From JAQAZP01 sp032127265 (GTDB lineage Bacteria > Acidobacteriota > JAQAZP01), in contig JAQAZP010000179.1 in NCBI GenBank assembly GCA_032127265.1, forward strand, positions 1-10,592: a stretch of DNA of 10,592 nucleotides, read 5' to 3'. Of this stretch, positions 1 through 6,108 are shown in pieces. The notes beneath the pieces are model-generated. The model was given only the letters and a program-made list of their open reading frames with translations. It ran no database searches and was not told the origin of the DNA. Both the position numbers and the translations under genes were made by a program. Each line of letters starts with the position of its first letter. The stretch's first letter is position 1.

Positions 1-53
1 AGAAATGCCGGCCCGGCCTTGACCCCGTTCACTCACAGGCCATACTATTCCCG

Positions 54-71
54 GGCCCGCCGCCGCGGGCC
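54..71 (+). promoter_or_regulatory. Perfect GC hairpin just before the first radical SAM gene
   Basis: GGCCCGC (54-60) and GCGGGCC (65-71) form a perfect 7-bp stem with the 4-base loop CGCC. It ends 3 bases before the purine-rich GGAAAGGGG at 75-83, the likely ribosome binding site of the gene starting at 92. No T run follows, so a classical terminator is unlikely. It may be an mRNA leader structure affecting translation, or the remains of an upstream gene end. Bases 1-53 show no gene I can support. Confidence 0.35.
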
Positions 72-91
72 GCTGGAAAGGGGCCGCACCC

Positions 92-1138
92 ATGGCCAAC
101 ATCCTGATCACCAATGTCTGTAACCGGAACTGCCCCTATTGCTTTGCTCGGGGCAAAGTGAGCCTGCCCGAAGAGGGTGGTGATCCCGGCACGGCGGCCC
201 CGGAGCAGGCGGCGGACAGCGGATTCACTCCCAAGTTCATCACTCTCGAAGCGCTGAACAGGATCCTCGATTTCTACCAATCCATGCCCCGGGAGGAGAT
301 CGTCTTTCTCGGCGGCGAACCGACCATGCACCCCCGGTTCACCGAGGCGGCCGAAGCGGTGTTCAGCCGGGGCCGGCCGCTGAAGATCTTCTCCAACGGG
401 ATCATGCGTCAGGAGACCCGCGACTATATCAGCGAGCGGGGCAAGGACGGCCGGATCACGATCATCGTCAACGTCAACGAGCCCGGGTCACGGCGCAGCA
501 GCGAGGACACGGAGCTGCGCAAGACCCTGGAGCAGCTGGGGCGGATCGTCACCGTGGGATTCACCCTCTTCCGCCCCGATGCCGAGATGGATTTCCTCCA
601 TCAACTGATCGAGCAGTACGACCTGAACAAGGTGATCCGCTTCGGGTTGGGGATGCCGATCTGGGGCCAGGACAACGCCCACCTGGAACCGGCGGACCAT
701 CGCGAGGCGGCCGAGCAGATCACCAGCTTCGCCGAACGGTGCGACAAGGAGCGTGTCTTTCTCAAGTTCGACTGCGGGATGATCCTCTGCATGTTCACCC
801 GGGAGCAGATCGGCAGGCTCTACTATGCCGGCGGCACCTTCCAGTCCACCTGCAATCCGATCCCCGACATCGATGCCGACCTCAATGTCTGGCACTGCTT
901 TCCCCTTTCCCAGGTTGGACGGTTCAGCCTGGACCAGTTCAGCAGCCCGCAGGAACTCAACGCCCACCTCCGCCGCTACGCCAAAAGCCGCGCCGAGGGC
1001 GGCATGTTCGACGAGTGCCGCTTCTGCCGCCACTTCCACCGCGGCTACTGCAAGGGCGGCTGCCTCTCCCGCGTGATCCGGGCAAGGGAGTCGGGCGGAA
1101 AACTCCCCTCGATCAGGGAATACGGTCTGGAGATCTGA
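92..1138 (+). CDS. Radical SAM protein with SPASM-like C-terminal cysteine cluster
   Basis: A 348-residue cytoplasmic enzyme expected to bind a [4Fe-4S] cluster, cleave S-adenosylmethionine and start a radical reaction on an unknown substrate. The CX3CX2C motif is at C10, C14 and C17 (CNRNCPYCF), very close to the N-terminus. The SAM-binding GGEPT is at 74-78. The C-terminal part has C228, C233, C254, C269 and then C309-X2-C312-X7-C320-X3-C324. This resembles a SPASM/twitch domain that holds auxiliary Fe-S clusters, but the usual CX2CX5CX3C has a longer middle gap. SPASM proteins often modify peptides or other large substrates; no precursor peptide was found nearby. The ATG at 92 is preceded by GGAAAGGGG (75-83). 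A Gly/Pro/Ala-rich stretch at 27-45 separates the cluster motif from the barrel. A hairpin follows the stop directly. The class is firm; the substrate is unknown. Confidence 0.9.
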   Translation: MANILITNVCNRNCPYCFARGKVSLPEEGGDPGTAAPEQAADSGFTPKFITLEALNRILDFYQSMPREEIVFLGGEPTMHPRFTEAAEAVFSRGRPLKIFSNGIMRQETRDYISERGKDGRITIIVNVNEPGSRRSSEDTELRKTLEQLGRIVTVGFTLFRPDAEMDFLHQLIEQYDLNKVIRFGLGMPIWGQDNAHLEPADHREAAEQITSFAERCDKERVFLKFDCGMILCMFTREQIGRLYYAGGTFQSTCNPIPDIDADLNVWHCFPLSQVGRFSLDQFSSPQELNAHLRRYAKSRAEGGMFDECRFCRHFHRGYCKGGCLSRVIRARESGGKLPSIREYGLEI

Positions 1139-1208
1139 GTGGGGAACCCCACAGTGGTGAATCCCTTCCGGAAGGATTTCTCAACCCCGATTTTATTTCA
1201 TTTTTTTT
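1139..1208 (+). terminator. Two hairpins then a T-rich tract after the first radical SAM gene
   Basis: Directly after the TGA stop, GTGGGG and CCCCAC (1139-1152) form a palindrome. A second imperfect palindrome (1160-1178, AATCC and GGATT around TTCCGGAA) follows. A T-rich stretch with eight T in a row ends near 1208. The T run lies about 12 or more bases from the second stem, so this is not a textbook intrinsic terminator. The arrangement still suggests that transcription of the first gene ends here. Confidence 0.4.
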
Positions 1209-1236
1209 GCCCTGGCCTTTCGACTTTCACTATATT
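1207..1236 (+). promoter_or_regulatory. Candidate sigma-70 promoter for the HNH gene
   Basis: TTGCCC (1207-1212, four of six matches to TTGACA) and TATATT (1231-1236, five of six to TATAAT) are separated by 18 bases. They lie in an AT-rich island that stands out from the GC-rich surroundings. The expected start of transcription near 1243 would give a leader of about 180 bases to the ATG at 1422. AT-rich DNA makes chance matches common, so this is a moderate to weak call. Confidence 0.35.
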
Positions 1237-1421
1237 TTCGTTTATATTCAAACCATAGATAATGAATATGGTTATCATCTTTTCAGGGTCTAGTTCACCG
1301 CCTGTTGCAGGGCCTCTCCGAGGCTGGGTTTCCAGCCCTGAATCCCTCCGCTGCACCAGGCGCCCGGATCGATGATCATTCCCCGGCGGTCTCCCATCGA
1401 CCTCACCGGACGGCCAGACCG

Positions 1422-2822
1422 ATGGACAGTTGCTACGCACCCGCAGAACCGACCCCCTTCGACCGGCAGACGCCGCTGGTCCCGCCCTGGCACGATGAGA
1501 TCCCCTCGCGCCTCGACCCCTTCTCCCGCGATGATTGCGCCCTGCTCATCGACTTCTACCTCCGGCGGCTGGTCTCGCTGAAGAACCGGATCGACCCCGG
1601 GCTGGCCGCCGGCCTGGCGCGGGTGCGCAGCGGCGCGGAGACACCGCTTTGGGAGTGCGCCGAGTATATGGCGGCAGAAGCGCTGGAAGCGGTCATGGGC
1701 CTCGGGGTCGGAAACGAGACTGGAACGGACGTCCGGCCGGAAACCGGCGGTTACGAGCCGGTCGCAAGGGGCCAGGCTCCGGGCGCCATTACCAAAGAAG
1801 ACCGCGACCGGATCCGGGCCGATATCGAGAGCGAATACGACAACTGGTCGTTCCTCTCCTGGGCCCCGGTGGCGGTGCGGCTCGGCTCGGCCAGGGTCCG
1901 GCTGCTCGAGCCGCTGGCCCGGCAGATCTGGCCCTGCGACTGGGCCGCCTGGATCGAGCGCGCAGAAGATGTCACCGTACGGCGTCTGGCCGACGAGACG
2001 AACTGGGCCATCGACTTCGGCCAGCGCGACCAGGCCGGCTGGGCGAAGCGGAAGGGGGCGCCCCCGGCTCCCGGCGAGGGGCCCTATGCCCGTGTCGACG
2101 GAAAATGGAACACGAGTTCCTGCGGCAAGGCACCGTGTGATGGCGAGCGGCACACGTGTTCCGGCGATGGTGCGGCCGGGGGCGACTCGGCACCCGGCCT
2201 CTCGCCGGGTGCGACGAGCTTCGGCCCGGGTCTGGGCGATCCCCCCCTCACCTCGCTGATCCGTTTCTCCGCGCCGCCCGAATCGGCCGGCGTCTGGCAG
2301 CGGGCACTGGGGGCCTGCCGCAGGCTGGCCGGAGTCGACGCCCCCGCCTGGCACGGCCTGGCGCTGATCGTCGATCACTTTCTCGAGGTCTGGGCCCCTG
2401 AGAACGACCCCGACAACCGCACCGCCGGCTATCCCAGCGCCGTCTTCCAGCGCGACGGCTGGCGCTGCACCGTGCCCGGCTGCCATGCCCGCACCAACCT
2501 CACCCCGCACCACGTCATCCGGCGCAGCCGGGGCGGCGGCAACGAGATGGCCAACCTGACCACCGTCTGCTGGTCACACCACCTGGAGGGGATTCACCGC
2601 GGCCTGGTTTCGGTCAGCGGCCGTGCGCCCGACCAACTGGTATGGGAACTGGGCCCCCGGTCCGGCGAACCACCCGTGCTGGCCGCCAGCGGCGACCGGG
2701 TCCTGGCCCGGAGCGCCCCGGGGCGCTTCGAGCCTCCGACACTCGTGGGCTTTCCTCACGCGGGCTTACCTCACGCCGCTGTTCCGGTCCCGAGAGATGT
2801 TGTGCTCGCGCACAGTGGCTGA
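1422..2822 (+). CDS. HNH endonuclease family protein
   Basis: A 466-residue protein from the ATG at 1422. The frame stays open to a TTG at 1305, but the extra 39 residues look unstructured and neither start has a good ribosome binding site. The HNH nuclease core is near the C-terminus: C349-X4-C354, HH at 363-364, N374, N378, and C383-X2-HH (386-387), followed by H392. This is the zinc-ribbon plus beta-beta-alpha-metal layout of HNH nucleases. Residues about 40-95 and 130-200 are helical and leucine-rich; a Gly/Pro/Ala/Ser-rich linker spans about 205-275. The role could be phage or plasmid defence, mobile-element homing or host DNA processing; there is no restriction methylase, integrase or phage gene beside it. 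It sits between the first radical SAM gene and the sugar operon and looks unrelated to both. The C-terminal 60 residues are proline-rich and may be variable. Confidence 0.8.
   Translation: MDSCYAPAEPTPFDRQTPLVPPWHDEIPSRLDPFSRDDCALLIDFYLRRLVSLKNRIDPGLAAGLARVRSGAETPLWECAEYMAAEALEAVMGLGVGNETGTDVRPETGGYEPVARGQAPGAITKEDRDRIRADIESEYDNWSFLSWAPVAVRLGSARVRLLEPLARQIWPCDWAAWIERAEDVTVRRLADETNWAIDFGQRDQAGWAKRKGAPPAPGEGPYARVDGKWNTSSCGKAPCDGERHTCSGDGAAGGDSAPGLSPGATSFGPGLGDPPLTSLIRFSAPPESAGVWQRALGACRRLAGVDAPAWHGLALIVDHFLEVWAPENDPDNRTAGYPSAVFQRDGWRCTVPGCHARTNLTPHHVIRRSRGGGNEMANLTTVCWSHHLEGIHRGLVSVSGRAPDQLVWELGPRSGEPPVLAASGDRVLARSAPGRFEPPTLVGFPHAGLPHAAVPVPRDVVLAHSG
1736..1748 (+). repeat. Short hairpin in the HNH gene
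   Basis: GCCGG-AAA-CCGGC forms a 5-bp stem within a low-complexity segment (about residues 95-125). Alone it is weak. It is listed because the same gene holds two larger palindromic segments further downstream. Confidence 0.25.
2107..2162 (+). repeat. Two near-identical 14-bp palindromes inside the HNH gene
   Basis: GGAACACGAGTTCC (2107-2120) and GGCACACGTGTTCC (2149-2162) are each one step from the perfect palindrome GGAACACGTGTTCC, with starts 42 bases apart. They lie in the linker before the HNH core and keep the frame open. Such paired motifs could be a small palindromic repeat element inserted in frame, or binding sites. Whether they recur in the genome cannot be seen here. Confidence 0.45.
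2191..2211 (+). repeat. Perfect 8-bp stem-loop in the HNH linker
   Basis: CACCCGGC (2191-2198) pairs with GCCGGGTG (2204-2211) around the loop CTCTC. It lies about 30 bases after the paired 14-bp palindromes, in the same linker coding for Gly/Ser/Pro. Together they look like one composite palindromic insertion. Confidence 0.45.
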
Positions 2823-3016
2823 ACTGCCGGTCCGCGGCCGTATCTGCTTTCCTGGCCCACATAACAGACCGGGCCGAGCAACTCAAGCTGAGCCGCCCTG
2901 CGCGCGACTCGACGTGTGGCGGCCCAATCCGGGATGCCCTGCGCCTGGCTCGGCATTCGGCGATCCGATTCCCGGCAGTCAGTCCCACGTCCCCGCAGCA
3001 ACAAAGGCGCCCCACG
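2823..3016. other. Gap after the HNH gene, no clear gene
   Basis: No convincing protein gene on either strand; open frames here are Arg/Pro/Ser-rich products of high GC. An imperfect inverted repeat lies around 2926-2963, with ATGCC and GGCAT as its best-paired part. It may be a degraded repeat, but pairing is poor. Confidence 0.3.
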
Positions 3017-3281
3017 AGCGGGGGTAGCCAGTTCTTCGGCGGTGAGCAGGACATCGGACGCCGCCTGGATCTTCCGCCCGAAGCGGAGCACGTCCAGCTC
3101 GGAGGAAACCGCGAACAGCGTGTCCCCCCCGCCGGAAGAGCACCTCCCCCAGCAGCGGCATCCAGGCCGCGGCCTTCGCCGAAACCTCGCCATGCTCGGC
3201 CACGGCGGCACTGATACAGATGAGGATGGACAGCAACAGCGCCGCAGCGGCTGCCGGCCCGGGTTTGAGATGAGGAATCAT
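2979..3281 (-). pseudogene. Small exported protein, probably frameshifted at a G7 run
   Basis: From the ATG at 3281 the minus strand codes a clear signal peptide: a basic start (MIPHLK), a long Ala/Leu/Ile core, and a likely cut after AVA at residues 26-28. The mature part begins EHGEVSAK. At codons 51-53 the frame meets seven G in a row (plus-strand C at 3124-3130). After it the reading becomes Arg/Gly/His-rich and ends at 2979. Removing one G joins the start to another frame that reads protein-like for about 35 residues (DTLFAVSSELDVLRFGRKIQ, then a short helix-like stretch ending near 3017). That frame stays open to 2771, overlapping the end of the HNH gene, but looks non-coding beyond about 3017. 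I do not recognise the family. A sequencing error, a true pseudogene or phase variation would all fit. GGAG lies only 3 bases before the ATG. Confidence 0.45.
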
Positions 3282-3303
3282 GATCTCCGTTCCACGGGTT
3301 GGT

Positions 3304-3323
3304 CCGGCCTGATAAAAGGCCGG
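3304..3323 (-). other. Hairpin in the leader of the damaged exported-protein gene
   Basis: CCGGCC (3304-3309) pairs with GGCCGG (3318-3323) around an 8-base AT-rich loop. On the minus strand it lies between the predicted promoter and the ATG at 3281, so it would be in the mRNA leader. No T run follows on either strand, so it is probably not a terminator. Confidence 0.35.
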
Positions 3324-3339
3324 GGATCTTCGGTCATCA

Positions 3340-3368
3340 AGTGTATATCTCCAGCCCTGCGTTGACAA
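3340..3368 (-). promoter_or_regulatory. Candidate promoter for the minus-strand exported protein
   Basis: On the minus strand TTGTCA (3368-3363, five of six matches) and TACACT (3345-3340, four of six) are exactly 17 bases apart. The transcript would start near 3333, about 50 bases before the ATG at 3281. Its -35 overlaps the -35 of the rightward promoter. Confidence 0.4.
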
Positions 3369-3390
3369 CGAAGGCGGATTTTGAGAACAT
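3362..3390 (+). promoter_or_regulatory. Candidate promoter for the epimerase operon
   Basis: A perfect TTGACA (3362-3367) is followed 17 bases later by GAACAT (3385-3390), a poor -10 with three of six matches, so an activator may be needed. The leader would be about 65 bases and includes a short hairpin (TGTTG-CGC-CAACA, 3428-3440) before the ATG at 3462. Confidence 0.35.
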
Positions 3391-3461
3391 TCCGCCGTTC
3401 TCGCTCATAAATCATTCATTTTAGTGTTGTTGCGCCAACAGCCCCTCCGGGACGGGCAGAG

Positions 3462-4562
3462 ATGATCCACATCTTCATCGGCACCAAGGCCCAGTACATC
3501 AAAACAGCCCCGTTGATCAGGCTGCTCGACCGGCGAGGTATCGGTTACCGGCTCATCGATTCAGGCCAGCATGCCTCCCTGACCACATCCCTGCGCCGGG
3601 AACTGGACGTGCGCGAGCCCGACGTTTGCCTGCGCCGGGGGGACGACATCGCCTCGCTCCCCCGGGCCGCCCTCTGGATGATGAAGGTGATGCTCTCCGC
3701 CGCCCTCCGCCCGGGGAAAATGGCCCATCGCGTCTTTGGCGGTAAAAACAACGGAGTCTGCGTGATTCACGGTGACACCCCCACCACGCTGCTCTCCGTC
3801 ATTCTCGCCCGGCGGGCAAAGATCCCGCTGGTTCATATCGAGGCCGGCCTGCGCTCGTTCAACTACTGCAACCCCTTCCCCGAGGAACTGATCAGGGTGC
3901 TGACGATGAAGCGGGCCCAGTTGCTCTTTGCCCCTTCAGCAGCGGCCATGGCCAACCTGGAAGGAATGGGCCTCAAGGGGGAGAAGCACGACATCGGTGT
4001 GAACACCAACCTTGAAGCACTGAAATACAGCCGGTCGATCAAGCATGAGCCGCCAACCGGTCTGGCGGACTACGCCCTGTTCGTGATTCACCGGGTGGAA
4101 ACGCTGCACAACAGGAAACGGATGGAAGTGCTCATCGACCTGATGCACCGGCTGGCCCGGGACAGGCAGCTGCTCTTCGTCCTCCACCCGCCCACCGAAC
4201 TGATACTGAAAAAGCGCGGTGAGTACCAGCGTCTGGAGCAGCAGCCAAAAATTACCCTTCGACCACTGCTGCCCCACGCCGAGTTCATCAACCTGCTCGA
4301 CCGTGCCGACTTCGTGGTCACCGACGGCGGCAGCATCCAGGAGGAGAGCTTCTACCTCGGCACACCCTGCCTGCTGATGCGCAAGAAGACCGAGCGGGAC
4401 GAGGGGATCGGGGAAAACGTCCTGCTCTCCGAATTCCGGACGGAGCGGGTCGACTACTTCGTGGATCACTGGAAAGACTACCGGCGAGAGCCGTCGGTCA
4501 ACGGCGCCGCCCCCCTGGAACTGATCATCGAGCGGATCATGGCCCTTGACGAGGCGCAATGA
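3462..4562 (+). CDS. UDP-N-acetylglucosamine 2-epimerase, WecB type
   Basis: A 366-residue cytoplasmic enzyme of the GT-B-fold non-hydrolysing UDP-GlcNAc 2-epimerase family, which makes UDP-ManNAc, a precursor for surface polysaccharides and other glycans. Family motifs in order: GTKAQYIKTAPLI at 7-19, DSGQH at 33-37, HGDTPTT at 103-109, IEAGLRS at 126-132, NPFPEE at 137-142, IHRVET at 209-214 (the family's HRxEN region, with T for N), and DGGSIQEE at 288-295 followed by LGTP and the KKTERDEG segment that closes over the nucleotide. Length matches the family. It is the first gene of the operon and overlaps the next by ATGA. The sequence is divergent from the enterobacterial enzyme around the HRxEN and TGN motifs (NTNLEAL at 181-187), so another UDP-sugar substrate is possible. 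The ATG at 3462 follows a weak GGGCAGAG. Confidence 0.92.
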   Translation: MIHIFIGTKAQYIKTAPLIRLLDRRGIGYRLIDSGQHASLTTSLRRELDVREPDVCLRRGDDIASLPRAALWMMKVMLSAALRPGKMAHRVFGGKNNGVCVIHGDTPTTLLSVILARRAKIPLVHIEAGLRSFNYCNPFPEELIRVLTMKRAQLLFAPSAAAMANLEGMGLKGEKHDIGVNTNLEALKYSRSIKHEPPTGLADYALFVIHRVETLHNRKRMEVLIDLMHRLARDRQLLFVLHPPTELILKKRGEYQRLEQQPKITLRPLLPHAEFINLLDRADFVVTDGGSIQEESFYLGTPCLLMRKKTERDEGIGENVLLSEFRTERVDYFVDHWKDYRREPSVNGAAPLELIIERIMALDEAQ

Positions 4563-5452
4563 CCGAGACCATTTCCATCATCGTCGTGACCTGGAACGAC
4601 CGGGACAACCTGCTTCGCTGTCTTGCCTCACTGGAGCGTCAGACCTGGCCCCGGGAGCGGATGGAGCTCATCGTGGTGGACGACGGCAGCGAGGACGGCA
4701 CGGCCCGGGCCGTGGAGCAGGAATTCCCCGGCGCGGTCCTGGTGGTCAAGGAGAACAGCGGCCCGGACAACTCGAGGAATTTTGGCATTGACCGGGCCAC
4801 GGGTGAGATCGTCGCCCTCATCGACGCCGACTGCACGGCCCCGGCCACCTGGCTCGAATCGCTGGCCGCCGGCCTGGAAGCACACCGCACCCCGGTGATC
4901 GGGGGCCGGATCCTGCACCCCGGCAATTTCTGGGCCCGGATGATCGGCCTCTCCGACTTCGGCGAATTCCAGGGGCTGAAGCCCAAAGAGGTGAGCAACA
5001 TCCCCACCTGCAACATGGGTCTGCGCCGCGAACTCCTGCAGCGGTTCCGTTTCGACGAAGACGCACGCATCGGCGGCGACGTGCTCTTTGCCCGGCAGCT
5101 CAAAGAGAGCGGCATCCGGCTGGTCTATGACCCGCGGATCATGGTTCAGCACCACCCGGAGGCGACCGGCAAGGCTTTCTTCGAGCGGGCCCGCCGCTAC
5201 GGCGCGGGGTTCGTCCAGATCCGGCGGAAAGCCTCCGGCCTGAAATACGGCTCGCTGGTCAAGTGGGGAATCCCCGGCGTGATCGTGGCCACCCTCTCCC
5301 GGAGCCTGCTGGACTGGGCCCGGCTGATCCGCTACGGCTACGCCGCCGGTGTGCGCTGGTATGAATACCCGGCCGCCGCCGCTGTCCTGCTGCTCAAACG
5401 GCTGGCCTCCCTGGGCGCCGCCATAGAGGCATCACGAATCGGGAACCCTTGA
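4559..5452 (+). CDS. Family 2 glycosyltransferase
   Basis: A 297-residue inverting GT-A glycosyltransferase. The fold starts at residue 4 (ISIIVVTWND). VVDDG at 39-43 contacts the nucleotide, and DAD at 89-91 is the metal-binding DXD-type motif. CNMGLRRELL at 151-160 and GGDVLFARQL at 172-181 match the acceptor and catalytic-base region of the family, with GGD where many members have ED. H198-H199 follow. The C-terminal 70 residues are hydrophobic and aromatic with basic patches (about 235-255 and 270-285), suggesting membrane association and a lipid-linked or membrane-near acceptor. Its start overlaps the epimerase stop by four bases, so the two are translationally coupled. The donor is therefore likely the epimerase product, which is an inference. 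The acceptor cannot be told from sequence. Confidence 0.9.
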   Translation: MTETISIIVVTWNDRDNLLRCLASLERQTWPRERMELIVVDDGSEDGTARAVEQEFPGAVLVVKENSGPDNSRNFGIDRATGEIVALIDADCTAPATWLESLAAGLEAHRTPVIGGRILHPGNFWARMIGLSDFGEFQGLKPKEVSNIPTCNMGLRRELLQRFRFDEDARIGGDVLFARQLKESGIRLVYDPRIMVQHHPEATGKAFFERARRYGAGFVQIRRKASGLKYGSLVKWGIPGVIVATLSRSLLDWARLIRYGYAAGVRWYEYPAAAAVLLLKRLASLGAAIEASRIGNP

Positions 5453-5465
5453 AAGAACCAGACTC

Positions 5466-6068
5466 ATGAGCATCAGGGCAACGGTCCTCGTCATCACTAT
5501 TCTCGTGCTTCCCGGCGTATACAGCCCCTGGGTCATGGCCGGGGAAGCGGGACAGGATGAGGAGCGCATGGTCCGGCTGATGAGTGGTGAAATACTGCTG
5601 GAGACGCTCGATCCGGAAACGGGCCTGTATCGGGGAACCGGTCTGGTCAAGGCGCCGTTGGAGCGGCTGTGGCAGGGACTGACCGAGGAAGTCCACTTCA
5701 CCAGGATCTTTACCGAAAACAGGGGAGGCGAACTGACCGAACATGGCGCGGGGTATGACGTCTACTGCTTCCAGGCCCGCTTTTTCCTCCTTACCTTCGA
5801 CTATTGCCTGCGGCGGGTTCTGGACCGCCCGTCGCGACGGATCACATGGCGTCTCACGGAAGGCGATTTCGAAGAGGTGGAGGGAGAGTGGAATCTCGAG
5901 CCGGTGGATCAGGGGCGGATGACCCTGGTATCGTTCACCAACCGGGTGAAGATCGGCTCCTGGATTCCCGAATCCTGGGTCAGGCGAGGCGGCCGCAAGC
6001 GGATTCCGCAGACGCTGGAGGCCTTGCGCTTCTGGGGTGAAACCGGCCGCTTCCTCCCGGAAGAGTAA
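5466..6068 (+). CDS. Exported SRPBCC/START-like protein
   Basis: A 200-residue protein with an N-terminal signal peptide (MSIRATVLVI core, likely cut after VMA at 23-25), so periplasmic or membrane-anchored. The rest has the look of the SRPBCC (Bet v1/START/polyketide-cyclase-like) fold: an N-terminal strand with GTGLVKAPLERLWQGLTE (53-70), then alternating strands such as RRITWRLTEGDFEEVEGEWN and MTLVSFTNRVKIGSWIP, and a C-terminal helix RIPQTLEALRFWG. This fold makes a hydrophobic pocket for lipids, sterol-like molecules or polyketides. No catalytic residues can be named. It starts 13 bases after the glycosyltransferase stop, so it is in the same operon and may carry or bind the lipid-like product or acceptor. 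Fold assignment is from pattern only. Confidence 0.7.
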   Translation: MSIRATVLVITILVLPGVYSPWVMAGEAGQDEERMVRLMSGEILLETLDPETGLYRGTGLVKAPLERLWQGLTEEVHFTRIFTENRGGELTEHGAGYDVYCFQARFFLLTFDYCLRRVLDRPSRRITWRLTEGDFEEVEGEWNLEPVDQGRMTLVSFTNRVKIGSWIPESWVRRGGRKRIPQTLEALRFWGETGRFLPEE

Positions 6069-6108
6069 CAAAGCTGTGGTAACGTGATCGACAATGGGAG
6101 AAGCACTC

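Noticed and set aside
1..1138. Precursor peptide for the first radical SAM enzyme
   Set aside because: No small frame with a plausible leader or cysteine-rich core was seen next to the gene within the window.
1305..1421. Longer start (TTG) for the HNH gene
   Set aside because: The extra 39 residues look unstructured, TTG is rare and no well-placed ribosome binding site precedes it.
1290..2513. Long minus-strand frame of 407 codons opposite the HNH gene
   Set aside because: Composition is Gly/Arg/Pro-rich with no domain; it is the antisense of a GC-rich gene whose HNH motif is clear on the plus strand.
2642..3214. Plus-strand frame of about 190 codons after the HNH gene
   Set aside because: Extremely Arg/Pro/Ser-rich, overlaps the HNH gene, no motif; a GC artefact.
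3304..3323. Intrinsic terminator between the damaged gene and the epimerase operon
   Set aside because: The stem is good but there is no T tract on either strand and it lies in a predicted mRNA leader.
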